Positions 1 through 6,257 of a stretch of 8,535 bases of DNA are shown here, piece after piece. The first letter of the stretch is position 1, and the number at the start of each line of letters is the position of its first letter. The notes under the pieces were generated by a model, which was not told the DNA's origin, did not search any database, and saw only the letters and a list, made by a program, of their open reading frames with translations. Position numbers and translations under genes: made by a program. The DNA comes from HK-STAS-PATE-2 sp035906575. GTDB taxonomy: Bacteria; Patescibacteriota; Patescibacteriia; 2-12-FULL-60-25. The stretch lies in contig JAMIEW010000029.1 in the NCBI GenBank assembly GCA_035906575.1, positions 1-8,535 of the forward strand, given 5' to 3'.

Positions 1-440
1 GGCAGGGGCGGGTTAGCGGCCACGGGCGGCGTGACCGGAGTCACGGCGACGGGCGCTGGGGTTGCGACCTGGCGAGGAGCCGGTGCCGGCGCCGGCGTTG
101 CCGCGGGTGCGGGTCGGCTCGGCGGCGTTGCCTCGGTGACGCAGTAGCGCGGGGTTGCCGCGTCCTGCACTTCGCAGCTGCAGTCCACGAGGCAGGCGCG
201 AGCGCCAGCGACGAGAAACTGCACGGCCTCTGCTTGTTCGGTCTCACCCGTCGGCATCTGCCGGGGGCGAACGACTCGGCACTGAGGCGCCGTGCACACA
301 CCCCGGGTGGGATGGTTCACGGCTCTGCGGTAGGCAGCGATGAAGCCGCCTCCTTCGCTCGCCGAACGATCAGCTTGCGCGAAGACGGTGGTCGAGCAGG
401 AGACGAGCATCGCCGTGGCGATCAGAAGCTTTTTGAACAT
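1..440 (-). CDS. Exported cysteine-rich Pro/Ala-rich protein (3'-truncated)
   Basis: The reading frame is open from an ATG at 438-440 to the left edge (146 codons visible, no stop), so the C-terminus is missing. The start is supported by an AAGAGG Shine-Dalgarno at 445-450, 4 nt upstream. The N-terminus MFKKLLIATAMLVSC is a basic n-region plus hydrophobic core. LVSC at residues 12-15 fits a lipobox, giving lipidation at Cys15. Cleavage near VFA-QA (residue 21) by signal peptidase I is the alternative. Six further cysteines (49, 54, 83, 87, 89, 100) suit disulfides in an extracytoplasmic domain. From about residue 105 the chain becomes a Pro/Ala/Thr-rich linker of the kind that spans cell wall, so another domain may lie beyond the edge. 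It shares VCxAxxCRxV with the neighbour at 518-1084, 77 nt upstream on the same strand, and is probably co-transcribed with it. I do not recognise the family. The gene is very GC-rich. Confidence 0.8.
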   Translation of the reverse strand, partial: MFKKLLIATAMLVSCSTTVFAQADRSASEGGGFIAAYRRAVNHPTRGVCTAPQCRVVRPRQMPTGETEQAEAVQFLVAGARACLVDCSCEVQDAATPRYCVTEATPPSRPAPAATPAPAPAPRQVATPAPVAVTPVTPPVAANPPL

Positions 441-480
441 GGTACCTCTTTTTTGTTTGGAATTGTTTGGAGTTCAGTCG

Positions 481-504
481 CCCTCCCGACGTCGGTCGGG
501 AGGG
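481..504. other. Perfect 10-bp intergenic hairpin
   Basis: Arms 481-490 (CCCTCCCGAC) and 495-504 are exact reverse complements around a 4-nt loop. The hairpin lies between two leftward genes. In the leftward transcript it is not followed directly by a U-run, so it does not look like a standard intrinsic terminator. It may instead be a processing or stability element that sets unequal expression of the two genes, or an attenuator. That role is inference. Confidence 0.55.
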
Positions 505-517
505 CAGGGTGAGTTGC

Positions 518-1084
518 TCAGCGCTCGTCGGCTTGACGAGCAGCTTCGCGGCGTAGCAACTCGTCTTCGAGTTGCTGATCGCTCATGCCTGCTGGCGTCT
601 GAGACGCCGGCGGCAAGTTCGGGACGCGTGGACCGCTCAGCACCGATTGGCGCTGCGCGTCATACGCGGCCGTTACGCCGAAGTATCCAGCTGTGAAGAG
701 CGGCATGAATTGCCCGAAAGGCATCGTGCCGAACTGCGTCCCGTTCAGAGGGCCCGATCGCAAGGTACAGGCGTCCATGACTTGCATGTGCGAGTAGTAG
801 GGAGGGCATCCCTCGCCACCACCGCATTGCAAGGCGCGACCGTTGTCCCGCTGAAAGTTGATAACGCAGCGTTCGTAGCCCGTCGTGTCGACGGTAGCCA
901 CGGTCGTTTGGTCAGAGACCATCCGGCAATTGCCGGCGACGCAGACCTGTCGGTAGCTCGACTGCCCATAGGGGCTGCTCGAGGTGCTGGTGGCGGCGCG
1001 AACGCAGCCCTGCACCAAGAAGAGCATGATGACCAAGGCTGCCACGAAGAGCGACGCGAGACGATTCAAAATGAAGCGGTACAT
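518..1084 (-). CDS. Exported/lipoprotein-like cysteine-rich protein
   Basis: This is a 188-residue protein. The ATG at 1082-1084 has an AGGAG Shine-Dalgarno at 1093-1097, 8 nt away. Residues 8-26 form a strongly hydrophobic segment after two arginines, ending LVQGC. Cys27 may be a lipidated cysteine (lipobox with an atypical Gln at -2), or the segment may be a plain membrane anchor. Six more cysteines (48, 53, 73, 87, 93, 106) lie in a Gly/Ser/Tyr-rich domain, an even number compatible with three disulfides. The segment VCVAGNCRMV (47-56) matches VCTAPQCRVV in the next leftward gene. The C-terminus (about 155-188) is Pro-rich and then charged and helical (repeated Glu, Arg, Asp, Gln). A good sigma70-type promoter lies upstream at 1184-1212. 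The protein heads a leftward operon divergent from the SLT-protein operon, so an envelope role linked to that protein is likely, but no family is recognised. Confidence 0.85.
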   Translation of the reverse strand: MYRFILNRLASLFVAALVIMLFLVQGCVRAATSTSSSPYGQSSYRQVCVAGNCRMVSDQTTVATVDTTGYERCVINFQRDNGRALQCGGGEGCPPYYSHMQVMDACTLRSGPLNGTQFGTMPFGQFMPLFTAGYFGVTAAYDAQRQSVLSGPRVPNLPPASQTPAGMSDQQLEDELLRREAARQADER

Positions 1085-1097
1085 GTTGTCTTCTCCT

Positions 1098-1119
1098 GCT
1101 AGATTTGGCTTAACCTAGC
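1098..1119 (-). promoter_or_regulatory. Small leader hairpin abutting the Shine-Dalgarno
   Basis: In the leftward mRNA, GCTAG (1115-1119 on the complement) can pair with CTAGC (1098-1102) across a 12-nt loop. The 3' arm ends exactly where AGGAG (1093-1097) begins, so the fold could affect ribosome access. The stem is only 5 bp and may be chance. Confidence 0.3.
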
Positions 1120-1183
1120 TAAAATGTCGAAGTTGCTGCAGGGTGAGGGTTTGGCAACGTGCCTATCCCTTTCCTGACCCTCT

Positions 1184-1212
1184 AATCTACCATAAAACAG
1201 CTCTTTTGTCAA
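1184..1212 (-). promoter_or_regulatory. Sigma70-type promoter for the leftward operon
   Basis: On the complement, a perfect TTGACA -35 (1207-1212) is followed by a 17-nt spacer and TAGATT as -10 (1184-1189, 4 of 6 consensus bases). Transcription would start near 1178, giving a leader of about 90 nt before the ATG at 1084. Confidence 0.65.
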
Positions 1213-1245
1213 CGCAAGACAAGGCAGTTTTTCGTCCCTTTCATC

Positions 1246-1274
1246 TTGACAAATTGATTAAATTACGCTATATT
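1246..1274 (+). promoter_or_regulatory. Strong sigma70-type promoter for the rightward operon
   Basis: TTGACA (1246-1251), a 17-nt A/T-rich spacer and TATATT (1269-1274) make an almost consensus promoter. The start of transcription is expected near 1281, about 90 nt before the ATG at 1373. Its -35 lies 33 nt from the -35 of the divergent promoter, so the two could share an operator or compete for polymerase. Confidence 0.8.
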
Positions 1275-1309
1275 TGCACGTTCCTGGCAAGGGTGCCGGG
1301 GATACAACT

Positions 1310-1349
1310 GTAACTTCACAACTTAACAAAAAAAGTGAAATGAAGTTAC
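1310..1349 (+). promoter_or_regulatory. 5' leader hairpin with an alternative pairing
   Basis: GTAACTTCA (1310-1318) and TGAAGTTAC (1341-1349) are perfect 9-bp arms around a 22-nt A-rich loop, all within the predicted leader and 12 nt before the Shine-Dalgarno. A competing shorter pairing, TTCAC (1315-1319) with GTGAA (1335-1339), reuses part of the left arm, so the two folds exclude each other. There is no U-run after it, so control would be on translation or mRNA stability rather than termination. Confidence 0.45.
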
Positions 1350-1361
1350 GTAGAATTTTGC

Positions 1362-1367
1362 AGGAGG
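1362..1367 (+). promoter_or_regulatory. Consensus Shine-Dalgarno that fixes the start at 1373
   Basis: AGGAGG lies 5 nt before ATG 1373-1375. In-frame upstream candidates are a TTG at 1274, which overlaps the promoter -10, and an ATG at 1340 without a comparable Shine-Dalgarno. Both are therefore rejected. Confidence 0.85.
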
Positions 1368-1372
1368 ATTTC

Positions 1373-2263
1373 ATGGCAACAGCAAGACGACGTACTGCGG
1401 GAGCTCCGGCTCCTACTCGGTTGGATCTGTTCTACAAGGATGCCCGCGGTGACATCGCCGAACTTCTCATCGAGAAGCTCGGCAGGATCGGTGGCACGGC
1501 CGTTGCTGATCTTTTGTCCGATGGGGCGAAGCAGCGGATCGTTGATCTGCTTGGAGGCAGCGATGGCAACATTTCTGAGTTCCAAGTCAACGCGATCGCG
1601 GCGTTCGTCAAAATCGTGCTTCCGGGTTCGCTGAGCGAAGAGGGAGCTCAGAGCTTCATCAAGAGCTTCGGCGAATCGATGCGCGAGTACGCGTCGAATC
1701 CGATCGCTGATCGAGCGTCCCGTCGCTCGTTCTTCGGTGGCGTCATCGACAAGGCGCTCGGCACATCCGAGGTCGCACCGGTGAATACGTCTGCAAAGAC
1801 GAATATTCATGATGCCATCAACGAGATGAACACCACGGATCGTCGTGCTATGCGCGACTTCATGATGGCGTCCTTCGGTCGAGGAGGCTCCATGCTCGAT
1901 CTCAACACGGGCATGTTCGTGCAGGTGACCTATGCCGAGCTTATCAAGCACGGCGAAGAGCGCCTGATCACCAAGGCTTCGTTGCGCGGCGTTCTCGACT
2001 ATATCGAGATGAATCGCAACGATCTGGCGTTTACGGAGTTGGCGCGCGTTGTCAAAGCGGCGCCTCTCATCAATCCGCCCAAGCCGGTCAAGAAGCCCGA
2101 GCAGCCAACGTGGCTCGATGGCATCCGAAAGGAGGCTGTCGATGAGATGAAGAAGTTCATCGAGCCCACCAAGCCAGGTGACCCTCTCGGCGAACCCTTC
2201 GCTTCTTTGGAAGCGTTCGGCAATCGAGCAAAGGCGTCCCTGGCGAAATCCAAAAAGCCCTAG
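1373..2263 (+). CDS. Conserved-looking soluble protein of unknown function
   Basis: The protein has 296 residues and starts MATARRRTAG after a perfect Shine-Dalgarno. There is no signal peptide and no membrane segment, so it is expected in the cytoplasm or at the inner face of the membrane. The first ~15 residues are basic and Ala/Pro-rich and probably disordered. Residues ~16-225 are mainly charged/hydrophobic stretches of helical character. A Pro/Lys hinge follows (NPPKPVKKPEQPTW, 234-247), then a lysine-rich helical tail ending KSKKP. There are no cysteines, in contrast to the other proteins of this block. I recognise no catalytic motif. It is the first gene after the strong promoter at 1246-1274, and the membrane SLT protein begins 53 nt downstream with its own Shine-Dalgarno, so the two are probably one operon. 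A cytosolic partner or adaptor for that membrane protein is a reasonable guess only. Confidence 0.88.
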   Translation: MATARRRTAGAPAPTRLDLFYKDARGDIAELLIEKLGRIGGTAVADLLSDGAKQRIVDLLGGSDGNISEFQVNAIAAFVKIVLPGSLSEEGAQSFIKSFGESMREYASNPIADRASRRSFFGGVIDKALGTSEVAPVNTSAKTNIHDAINEMNTTDRRAMRDFMMASFGRGGSMLDLNTGMFVQVTYAELIKHGEERLITKASLRGVLDYIEMNRNDLAFTELARVVKAAPLINPPKPVKKPEQPTWLDGIRKEAVDEMKKFIEPTKPGDPLGEPFASLEAFGNRAKASLAKSKKP

Positions 2264-2316
2264 TCCATCCCAAAAATTCATGACGTGAAGCGGTCATAAA
2301 ACGTTTCGGAGGAAAC

Positions 2317-4518
2317 ATGCTCGAAGATCTTGCAAAGTTTGCAACGTTCTGGATGTCTATCATCATCGGCATGCGGCGTTATCGTCCGCAGGTTGATGCG
2401 GTGGTCGGTGCGATCACGGGAGGTGTCGGGCTCACGGCCCGCGCCGCTACGAGGCTCATCGACTTCAATGTTGTGGCCTATTTGCGGCCGCTCTTTGCGG
2501 TGATCATCGGCCTGCAGCTCACGCTGCTGGTCATCGGGCTTCTCCCGATGGTTTTGCTCTCGTACTATCCGTTTGCATTAGCGATCGGGTTTTCGGGGGT
2601 GGTTGTCATGAGCGTGTTGCTCGCGCGGTATTCGCAGATGCTGGGCGTTCATCCGATTCATGCCGTCGATCCGCTCTTTGCGGACGACGATCAGATCTTG
2701 GCCTTTGGCCCCAATCACCGCTTCTCGGTTCGCAACTTTGTGAGCTTTCCGGCGGCCTTGGTGGCACAGGGTCTGACACTGATCATCGCCGCACTGCTGC
2801 TCAAGGCGCTCTATGGCACGTCCACGATTTTTTGCTGGATCATCGCCCTCAGTGGGTTGTGTTCAGTGATGATCGGGATCAGTTTTTACGAGTTTCTTGT
2901 CACCATTGCGCGAGGGATCGTGAGTGGGCCAGGTGACTGGGCAGAAAGTGCCATGGGTCGCTTGGCAAAAACGGTTCTCGACTGGGCGCTACCCGGGATC
3001 GACAGCAGCAATGTTGCCGATCTGCTGCCAAAGAGTTTGGCGAATCCTCTCAAGAAGGTCATCGATGACTTCGAGGCGGGGTATCACAAGTGGTCCGTCC
3101 CTGTCTTCATCGTGCTTGCGTTCACCGTGGCGACCATGTCGGTTGTCGCTGTGGCCTTCTTGATCGTGACGCTGTTCATCTTCGGTCTCTTCACCAAAGG
3201 AGAGATGCGATCAGGCAATGCCTCGCTCATCGAAGCGGCTAAAAACCGTATCGTGAGCGCTCAGCGCTTGATCAGCAGTGTTGCCGTCATCGTGTTTGTC
3301 GCACGATGGCTCGAGCTAGGCGCCTTTCGCCTTCATGCCTCGCCGGTCGACATTTTGCCGATCGCGTTTGTGTGGAGCGTCACGGCTCTGCTCAAAGAGC
3401 ATCTCTGTTTGCTCTTCATTGCGGCGATCATTCTGTTTTCGACCTTCAAGTGGCTCAACAAGCTCAAGAAGTTCGATGCAGATCAGCTCGCCTTGCCAAA
3501 GGTATTGGCCCGCATCGCCTTTGGGGTCACAGCTCTCTGGCTTATCGTTGGAGTTGCGGAGTTGGGAGGCCTTCACATCTTCCCGGACCGTAGCTTTTTC
3601 GATCGGTACGAGCATCCTTCGACCGAGTCTTTGCACTGCCTCAATGGCAAGCAAGACTGGGATGAGGCCTATACGGACATGGGTCCAAGCTGTAGTCCTC
3701 AACGACAGAAACGAGATGCGAATAACACCGCGGCCTATCGGCATGCGGGAGAGTCGCCCTTCCAAATTCGTCCTGTCACTTGCGGTAACATCTTGCGATG
3801 TAGCTGGTGTGGGACGTTTCCTTCGACATGCGGCATGTCATCTGATGATGATTCGTCGTCAACGCAGGCGCCTGCTCGTCAGCCGCCTGTTGCTGCTCCG
3901 CCTCGGCGAGAGCATACGGCTCCACGTGAGCATTCGGTCGAGTCACCCATGATGATGGCTCGCGCCGACACGCACCAGGGGCGATCCTCAAAAGGGCTTC
4001 GTCCTGAGTACGAACCGTTCATCGAACGAGCAAGTGCGCTCTACAGCGTAGATGCGAGCTTGATCAGAGCGGTGATTCACACCGAGAGTCGGTACAATCC
4101 GAATGCGGTGAGTCGTGTCGGTGCACGTGGGCTCATGCAGCTCATGCCGCGCACCGCCGCGGGTCTTGGAGTCACAAACTCCTTCGATCCCGAGCAGAAC
4201 ATCATGGGCGGTACGCGCTATCTGCGCCGAGGCCTCGATATTTGCCAAAATGATTTGAGCTGCACCTTGGCTCGCTATAATGGCGGGCCACGGGGCATGT
4301 TCTCGGCACAAGCGCGGCAATATGCCGTGAACGTGTTGCGACGGTACGAACAGTACCGCTCGGGTCAAATTCGGGACCTGAACCCACCATCACCGTCTCG
4401 ATCAACGGCGCCGCAGTATCATGCGGTGGCTGAAGATCCCTCGGTAAACGCCGACACCTGCGCTGGTTTCTCGGATCCTATCCGAGAGATCATGCGCTCG
4501 CGTGGGCGTTGTCCCTAG
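2317..4518 (+). CDS. Polytopic membrane protein with C-terminal lytic transglycosylase (SLT) domain
   Basis: The protein has 733 residues. The start ATG has GGAGGAA (2308-2314) just upstream. Residues 1-420 hold roughly eight hydrophobic segments (about 58-83, 84-105, 147-168, 171-195, 260-292, 318-337, 345-382, 400-418). A Cys-rich segment follows (C441, C459, C489, C495, C498, C505, with CSWC at 495-498), then a Ser/Pro/Arg-rich linker (~508-560) and an SLT domain (~565-690). The SLT signature is clear: catalytic Glu590 in IHTES, GLMQLMP from 605, YNGGP at 654-658. This family cleaves the MurNAc-GlcNAc bond of peptidoglycan and forms 1,6-anhydroMurNAc. C643 and C649 bracket a loop in the domain; C715 and C732 lie in the tail. 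The SLT part must face peptidoglycan, so the linker is extracytoplasmic. Known SLT enzymes are usually soluble, lipid-anchored or carry a single membrane segment, so this large membrane half is unusual. It resembles in layout a VirB6-like channel joined to a VirB1-like enzyme, but no VirB6 motif was verified. Confidence 0.92.
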   Translation: MLEDLAKFATFWMSIIIGMRRYRPQVDAVVGAITGGVGLTARAATRLIDFNVVAYLRPLFAVIIGLQLTLLVIGLLPMVLLSYYPFALAIGFSGVVVMSVLLARYSQMLGVHPIHAVDPLFADDDQILAFGPNHRFSVRNFVSFPAALVAQGLTLIIAALLLKALYGTSTIFCWIIALSGLCSVMIGISFYEFLVTIARGIVSGPGDWAESAMGRLAKTVLDWALPGIDSSNVADLLPKSLANPLKKVIDDFEAGYHKWSVPVFIVLAFTVATMSVVAVAFLIVTLFIFGLFTKGEMRSGNASLIEAAKNRIVSAQRLISSVAVIVFVARWLELGAFRLHASPVDILPIAFVWSVTALLKEHLCLLFIAAIILFSTFKWLNKLKKFDADQLALPKVLARIAFGVTALWLIVGVAELGGLHIFPDRSFFDRYEHPSTESLHCLNGKQDWDEAYTDMGPSCSPQRQKRDANNTAAYRHAGESPFQIRPVTCGNILRCSWCGTFPSTCGMSSDDDSSSTQAPARQPPVAAPPRREHTAPREHSVESPMMMARADTHQGRSSKGLRPEYEPFIERASALYSVDASLIRAVIHTESRYNPNAVSRVGARGLMQLMPRTAAGLGVTNSFDPEQNIMGGTRYLRRGLDICQNDLSCTLARYNGGPRGMFSAQARQYAVNVLRRYEQYRSGQIRDLNPPSPSRSTAPQYHAVAEDPSVNADTCAGFSDPIREIMRSRGRCP

Positions 4519-4526
4519 TCCTTTTT

Positions 4527-4542
4527 TTCTGCTCACGCAGAA
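4527..4542. other. Small hairpin after the SLT gene
   Basis: TTCTGC (4527-4532) and GCAGAA (4537-4542) pair perfectly around TCAC. A run of seven T precedes the hairpin on the + strand rather than following it, so it is not itself a rightward terminator. It stands just upstream of the probable terminator at 4553-4580 and may help to form a compound 3' end. Confidence 0.35.
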
Positions 4543-4552
4543 CACTGAAATG

Positions 4553-4580
4553 AGCCCTGTCATCTGATGGGGCTTTTTCG
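4553..4580 (+). terminator. Probable intrinsic terminator of the SLT operon
   Basis: AGCCC (4553-4557) pairs with GGGCT (4570-4574) across a 12-nt loop that can add two inner pairs. The U-tract TTTTT follows immediately, with more T-rich sequence up to about 4595. It lies 34 nt after the stop of the SLT gene and before a gene of different base composition. Confidence 0.6.
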
Positions 4581-4613
4581 TTTCTTGTTTTTGCTTCATG
4601 ATGCCATCTATCT

Positions 4614-6170
4614 ATGTCGTGGATCCTTTCACTCTTTCGTCATGCCTGGGTGCGTCGATTGGGACTATCCGTGGTACTCATCGCATGGTTTGTCGCCTTT
4701 CAGCCTTGGGGCGGTTTCGCTGATCCGGATGCCTTTTATCATTCGACTATGGCGGCGATCATGTTGAAGCAAGGACTGATTCATGAGTTTGCTTGGTTGG
4801 ATCTCACCTCATTTGCACAACCCTTCGTTAATCAGCACGTATTGTTTCATGCCGCATTAATGCCATTTGTCGCGGTCTTTGGCGCATTACCCGGTGGACA
4901 AATCGCCGCGGTTGTTTTTGCACTCGTCTTTTGTGCGGTATTTGCGTGGTGCTTAAAGGTGCTCAAATCACCCGCGCCGCTTTTTTGGACCTTGGTCTTA
5001 GCAACATTGCCAGCGATGACGGCGCGTTTGTCTTATGGCAAAGCTTCGCCGCTTGCTGTGTCATTATTTATGCTTGGCGTCACCGCGGTGATGGCCGGTT
5101 TGCCGCTCGTCGCATTTATTGTGAGTACGCTTTTTGTCCTAACACATGCCGGTTGGCCTCTGCTGTTATTAACCCAGGGCGCATTAATCGTCGGTCACGC
5201 ACTCGCGCTTTGGAGCATTGAATCCGTGCCAGTTGTGAAGATCGTCAAAGATAAAACCTGGTTAAAAGGTTGGCTGGTTTTTGCGGCATCGCTAGCAGGC
5301 ACGGTGCTCGGTATCACCGTCCACCCTTATCGGGCGCAGTTGTGGGGATTTTTGAAGGTGCAACTTTTTCAAGTGAGTATCGCGACGCCATATGACCGTG
5401 TTGTGATGGGTAATGAATGGTATGGACCCGCGCCGATAGTTTTAGCCGGATGGTTATTGCCTTTTGTTGTCGCGCTCGGGGTATTTACCTTGGGGATGCT
5501 TGTTGCACGCAGGTCGCCAAATATCATGGCGATGAGATATGTTGTTATGATATCGGTACCTGTCGTTTTTATCTTTGCCCTCACCCTAAAGAGCGCGCGT
5601 TTTATCGAATATCTCGCTCCGTTGATTGCCACTCTTATCGCGCAGCTTTTTCATCAAGTCGATCTTCAAAAGACGTGGAAGGATACGCTTGATGGGATGG
5701 GGGTGAAGCGTCTCGGTGCGGTTATTGGTATCGTAGGGACGGTTCTTTTGGTGCAACGCGGCGTCTCGCTTCATGAGTCTTATGTCTTTCGAAAATCATT
5801 TGATTACTACGCTGGTGCTATGGCGGCGATTCGCCAAGAAGTAAAACCAGGCGAGCGACTCTTTCATTCTGATTGGTCACATATGCCGTTACTCTGGGCA
5901 CAGAATCAGGACATTCGTTATGTTGCTGGTTTAGATCCGACGTTTTTACTTGCACAAAATCCAGGTTTATCTGATCGATATAATGATCTTACCTATGGCA
6001 AAGCTACGAGTACTGCGTATGACGTCATCGTAAATGAAATGCATTCAAGCGCCGTCTTCGTTGATCGAAGTCGCGCGAAGGCCTTTGAAGAAGCGCTCAA
6101 AATTGATGCAAGATTTGAACGCGTCTATGAAGACGAGATCAGCGCGGTGTATCGCATAAAGAAGCCGTAA
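4614..6170 (+). CDS. GT-C-like integral membrane glycosyltransferase candidate
   Basis: The protein has 518 residues. The frame is closed by a TGA at 4599-4601, so ATG 4614 is the first possible start; no Shine-Dalgarno is visible. About ten hydrophobic segments lie between residues 16 and 387. The first outer loop carries DPDAFYH (37-43); an acidic D-x-D-type motif at this place is typical of GT-C transferases, which move sugars from polyprenyl-phosphate donors at the outer membrane face. Other family-like marks are NQHVLFH near residue 73, HPYR (237-240) and RFIEY (329-333) before a late membrane helix. A soluble C-terminal domain (about 388-518) holds SDWSHMP (419-425) and GLDPTF (439-444). 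The WWDYG motif of STT3 oligosaccharyltransferases is not seen. Donor and acceptor are unknown. The gene is AT-richer with more TTA codons than the genes to its left. A generic PMT-like or purely structural membrane protein is the alternative. Confidence 0.85.
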   Translation: MSWILSLFRHAWVRRLGLSVVLIAWFVAFQPWGGFADPDAFYHSTMAAIMLKQGLIHEFAWLDLTSFAQPFVNQHVLFHAALMPFVAVFGALPGGQIAAVVFALVFCAVFAWCLKVLKSPAPLFWTLVLATLPAMTARLSYGKASPLAVSLFMLGVTAVMAGLPLVAFIVSTLFVLTHAGWPLLLLTQGALIVGHALALWSIESVPVVKIVKDKTWLKGWLVFAASLAGTVLGITVHPYRAQLWGFLKVQLFQVSIATPYDRVVMGNEWYGPAPIVLAGWLLPFVVALGVFTLGMLVARRSPNIMAMRYVVMISVPVVFIFALTLKSARFIEYLAPLIATLIAQLFHQVDLQKTWKDTLDGMGVKRLGAVIGIVGTVLLVQRGVSLHESYVFRKSFDYYAGAMAAIRQEVKPGERLFHSDWSHMPLLWAQNQDIRYVAGLDPTFLLAQNPGLSDRYNDLTYGKATSTAYDVIVNEMHSSAVFVDRSRAKAFEEALKIDARFERVYEDEISAVYRIKKP

Positions 6171-6175
6171 AAAAG

Positions 6176-6184
6176 TTATCCACT
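6176..6184 (+). promoter_or_regulatory. DnaA-box-like site 1 (TTATCCACT)
   Basis: It matches the DnaA box TTATNCACA at all but the last position and lies 5 nt after the stop codon ending at 6170. An identical 9-mer occurs at 6379-6387. There is no dnaA or dnaN gene here, so an origin is not supported. Confidence 0.2.
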
Positions 6185-6193
6185 GCTCGCCGT

Positions 6194-6222
6194 TTGACGT
6201 TCTCACGCGATAGCCGTAAGAA
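6194..6222 (+). promoter_or_regulatory. Weak candidate promoter upstream of the hairpin array
   Basis: TTGACG (6194-6199, 5 of 6 bases) is followed by 17 nt and then TAAGAA (6217-6222, only 3 of 6 bases and lacking the final T). If used, it would start an RNA near 6229 that ends at the terminator around 6380. The poor -10 keeps confidence low. Confidence 0.25.
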
Positions 6223-6257
6223 ATAGACATGAATCGAGCCGACCTCGTTCAGTACAT

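Noticed and set aside
41..301. Minus-strand frame of 86 codons rich in Arg and Pro
   Set aside because: It is in another frame of the exported protein starting at 440, which has a clear signal sequence and Shine-Dalgarno; the Arg/Pro richness is a by-product of GC-rich codons.
572..1102. Plus-strand frame of 176 codons opposite the lipoprotein-like gene
   Set aside because: The composition is dominated by Arg, Ala and His, and the minus-strand gene has a signal segment, Shine-Dalgarno and promoter.
1274..1372. N-terminal extension of the 296-residue protein to a TTG at 1274
   Set aside because: The codon overlaps the -10 box of a near-consensus promoter and has no Shine-Dalgarno; the AGGAGG at 1362-1367 clearly serves the ATG at 1373.
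1346..2281. Long minus-strand frame of 311 codons opposite the 296-residue gene
   Set aside because: It mirrors the codon structure of the real gene, is rich in Arg/His typical of antisense frames, and has no sensible Shine-Dalgarno or protein pattern.
2280..2297. Small inverted repeat ATGAC/GTCAT between the two rightward genes
   Set aside because: A 5-bp stem without U-run or conservation evidence is within chance expectation, and the gap still carries the Shine-Dalgarno of the next gene.
3316..3765. Minus-strand frame of 149 codons inside the membrane-SLT gene
   Set aside because: It lies wholly within a long gene with a convincing membrane and SLT protein and shows no independent start signal.
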